Below, piece by piece: positions 62,675-64,000 of a DNA stretch of 64,000 nt. The DNA is from Hemibagrus wyckioides (lineage: Eukaryota; Chordata; Actinopteri; Siluriformes; Bagridae), in contig NC_080716.1 of assembly GCF_019097595.1 (NCBI RefSeq), positions 7,118,140-7,182,139 of the forward strand. The letters are read 5' to 3'. The notes beneath the pieces are model-generated. The model worked only from the letters and a program-made list of their open reading frames with translations, made no database searches and was not told the DNA's origin. Position 1 is the first letter of the stretch. Every line of letters starts with the position of its first letter. The position numbers were made by a program, and so were the translations under genes.

Positions 62675-63734
62675 GTGTGTTTGACAACTGCTCCAGCCAC
62701 AGTGAGAAAGGGTGGTCTGTTGGCATCCGGACTTTCAGGCCCATGGGGAGAAAAGATAGCCGCTTCTTTTTTACTCTTCGTACAGACCGTGCCCGAAGAT
62801 CCACCACTCTTGCTGGACATCAGCACTACCAGCCAGGTGCCTGGAGTCATGTGGTTGCCAGGTATGATGGCCACCGGATGGCTCTATTTATAGATGGTGC
62901 CAAGGTTAGAGAGAGCACACAGCAGTCTGGTGATCTGTACAGCCCTTTTATCAAGAGCTGTCGGACATTTTTGTTGGGAGGTAACCTCTCTAGCACTGAA
63001 CAAGGCTTTCGAGGTTATCTAGGTGGTGTTGTCCTGTGGGATCATGCACGCAGTAGGAACGAGCTTTTTAAAAATGATGAGTGGCGTTCAAAGAAACAGA
63101 AACCCCTCCTAGAACTCTGGGCTGACTTTTCCATGATGGAGGAACAATGGGTGCCATACAAAGACCACCCACACCCAGCCATTGTAGTTTTACCAGCACC
63201 AGAACAGGAGCTGATTTCACCTTTTCTGCCTCCTGCTTGTGGGGTGACTGTCTGTGACAATCCAGATGTTATCCTGAGCTACAACCAGAACTGGGATTTG
63301 CGGTCTGCTAAAACAATACGATACAGTGTGGTAAACATGTTCAATGACGATGGTAGCAGTCCCACTGTGTCAGATCAGCAGATTCTTTCTCAGAAGCAGG
63401 CACTGGAAGAGGCTTTTGGACCATACAACCTGACACTTGAGCTCAGCATAATTGAGGTGTACAACTCATCACTGCGGCGACGTCTTGTGCTCAGCAACTG
63501 CCATGTTACTAAGGTGGGAGATCGCCACTGTGACCGGGAGTGTGATCACCCACTCACAGGCCATGATGGAGGTGACTGTCTGCGGCCAAGCACCTGCTAC
63601 AGCTGGATGAGGGGCGATGGGGTGTGCCAGCCAGATTGCAACACCATTCACTATGACTACGATGATGGTGACTGCTGTGATCCAGACGTCACTGATGTCA
63701 CAAGAACATGCTTTGACCCTGAGTCACCTGAAAG
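62675..63734 (+). CDS. pappa2: Pappalysin-2, second coding exon (gene continues off the edge)
   Basis: Starts after ATAAAG and joins the previous exon as G/GT (GVFDNCSSHSEKGWSVGIR); 1060 nt, ending GAAAG/GTAAAT at 63734. Residues ~305-475 finish the laminin-G-like domain; ~520-575 lead into two Lin12/Notch repeats: LNR1 at C580-C606 (ends TGHDGGDC) and LNR2 at C612-C638 (ends YDDGDC), which bind calcium. N-glycosylation sequons include NLS, NLT and NSS. The zinc-binding HExxHxxGxxH catalytic motif, SCR modules and third LNR lie beyond the window. The open frame upstream of 62675 is intronic. Confidence 0.96.
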
Positions 63735-64000
63735 GTAAATTTTAGTACTTTTTTATAAAATAATAAGAGTTTATTAAAAACTAAGTACAAACAGATTAAT
63801 AAATATGGTTAAAACTTTATGCCTAATTGTAGCAGGTACTCAGAGGGAATTGGAATATAACTGCAGTTGCTTAATTCAGGCTATTTATGGAATCACAGAA
63901 AAACAAAGACAGATTCTGTAGACAGAACAAATCAAAGTTTCTATACAGAATCTAGGAATAAAAACAAGAAACACAGATGAAATGCAGTGCAGTAAAATCT
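63735..64000 (+). other. pappa2: pappa2 intron, running off the window
   Basis: Begins with donor GTAAAT. AT-rich, no feature seen. Confidence 0.85.

Overview
The window is nuclear DNA from a teleost fish. It has intron-rich vertebrate genes with consensus GT/AG splice sites, many Tc1/mariner relics, fish-type SINEs and LINEs, and CA, GA, AT and AAT microsatellites. A dispersed 200-300 bp repeat (six copies) resembles repeats I associate with catfish and other otophysans, so a catfish-like fish is likely, but the species cannot be fixed.

Two conserved protein genes are certain. On the minus strand, cop1 (RFWD2; RING/coiled-coil/WD40 E3 ubiquitin ligase) is complete. I could place 20 coding exons between 44039 and 31886, all with matching phases, giving 692 codons plus stop, with a likely polyadenylation signal at 31631-31636. 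On the plus strand, pappa2 (pappalysin-2, an IGFBP protease) begins at 60799. Two coding exons are in the window: signal peptide, propeptide with a furin-like site, laminin-G-like domain and two Lin12/Notch repeats. The catalytic domain lies beyond the right edge. The two genes point away from each other, as in the human COP1-PAPPA2 neighbourhood on 1q25.

Layout: 1-31600 is a gene desert 3' of cop1. It holds microsatellites, Tc1-like elements (one almost intact at 10908-12155, several decayed), an 878-bp hAT-type element with an exact 8-bp target duplication (20754-21631), LINE fragments and a striking pair of perfect hairpins (8464-8650). 31600-44040 is cop1, its introns carrying further transposon relics including one nested insertion. 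44100-59700 is the divergent intergenic region: an L2-like LINE, decayed gypsy pieces on both strands, a LINE 3' end with a GAA tail, SINE pieces, and a set of unexplained exon-like ORFs on the plus strand (55170-57275) with compatible splice phases. 59560-63734 is the pappa2 promoter region, a probable non-coding first exon, and coding exons.

Most promising observations: the unrecognised exon series at 55-57 kb; the double perfect palindrome at 8.5 kb; three independent inverted micro-duplications inside one Tc1 relic at 30.2-30.5 kb; and three short upstream ORFs crowding the pappa2 start codon. No database search was possible; family assignments rest on recognition of motifs and remembered consensus features.
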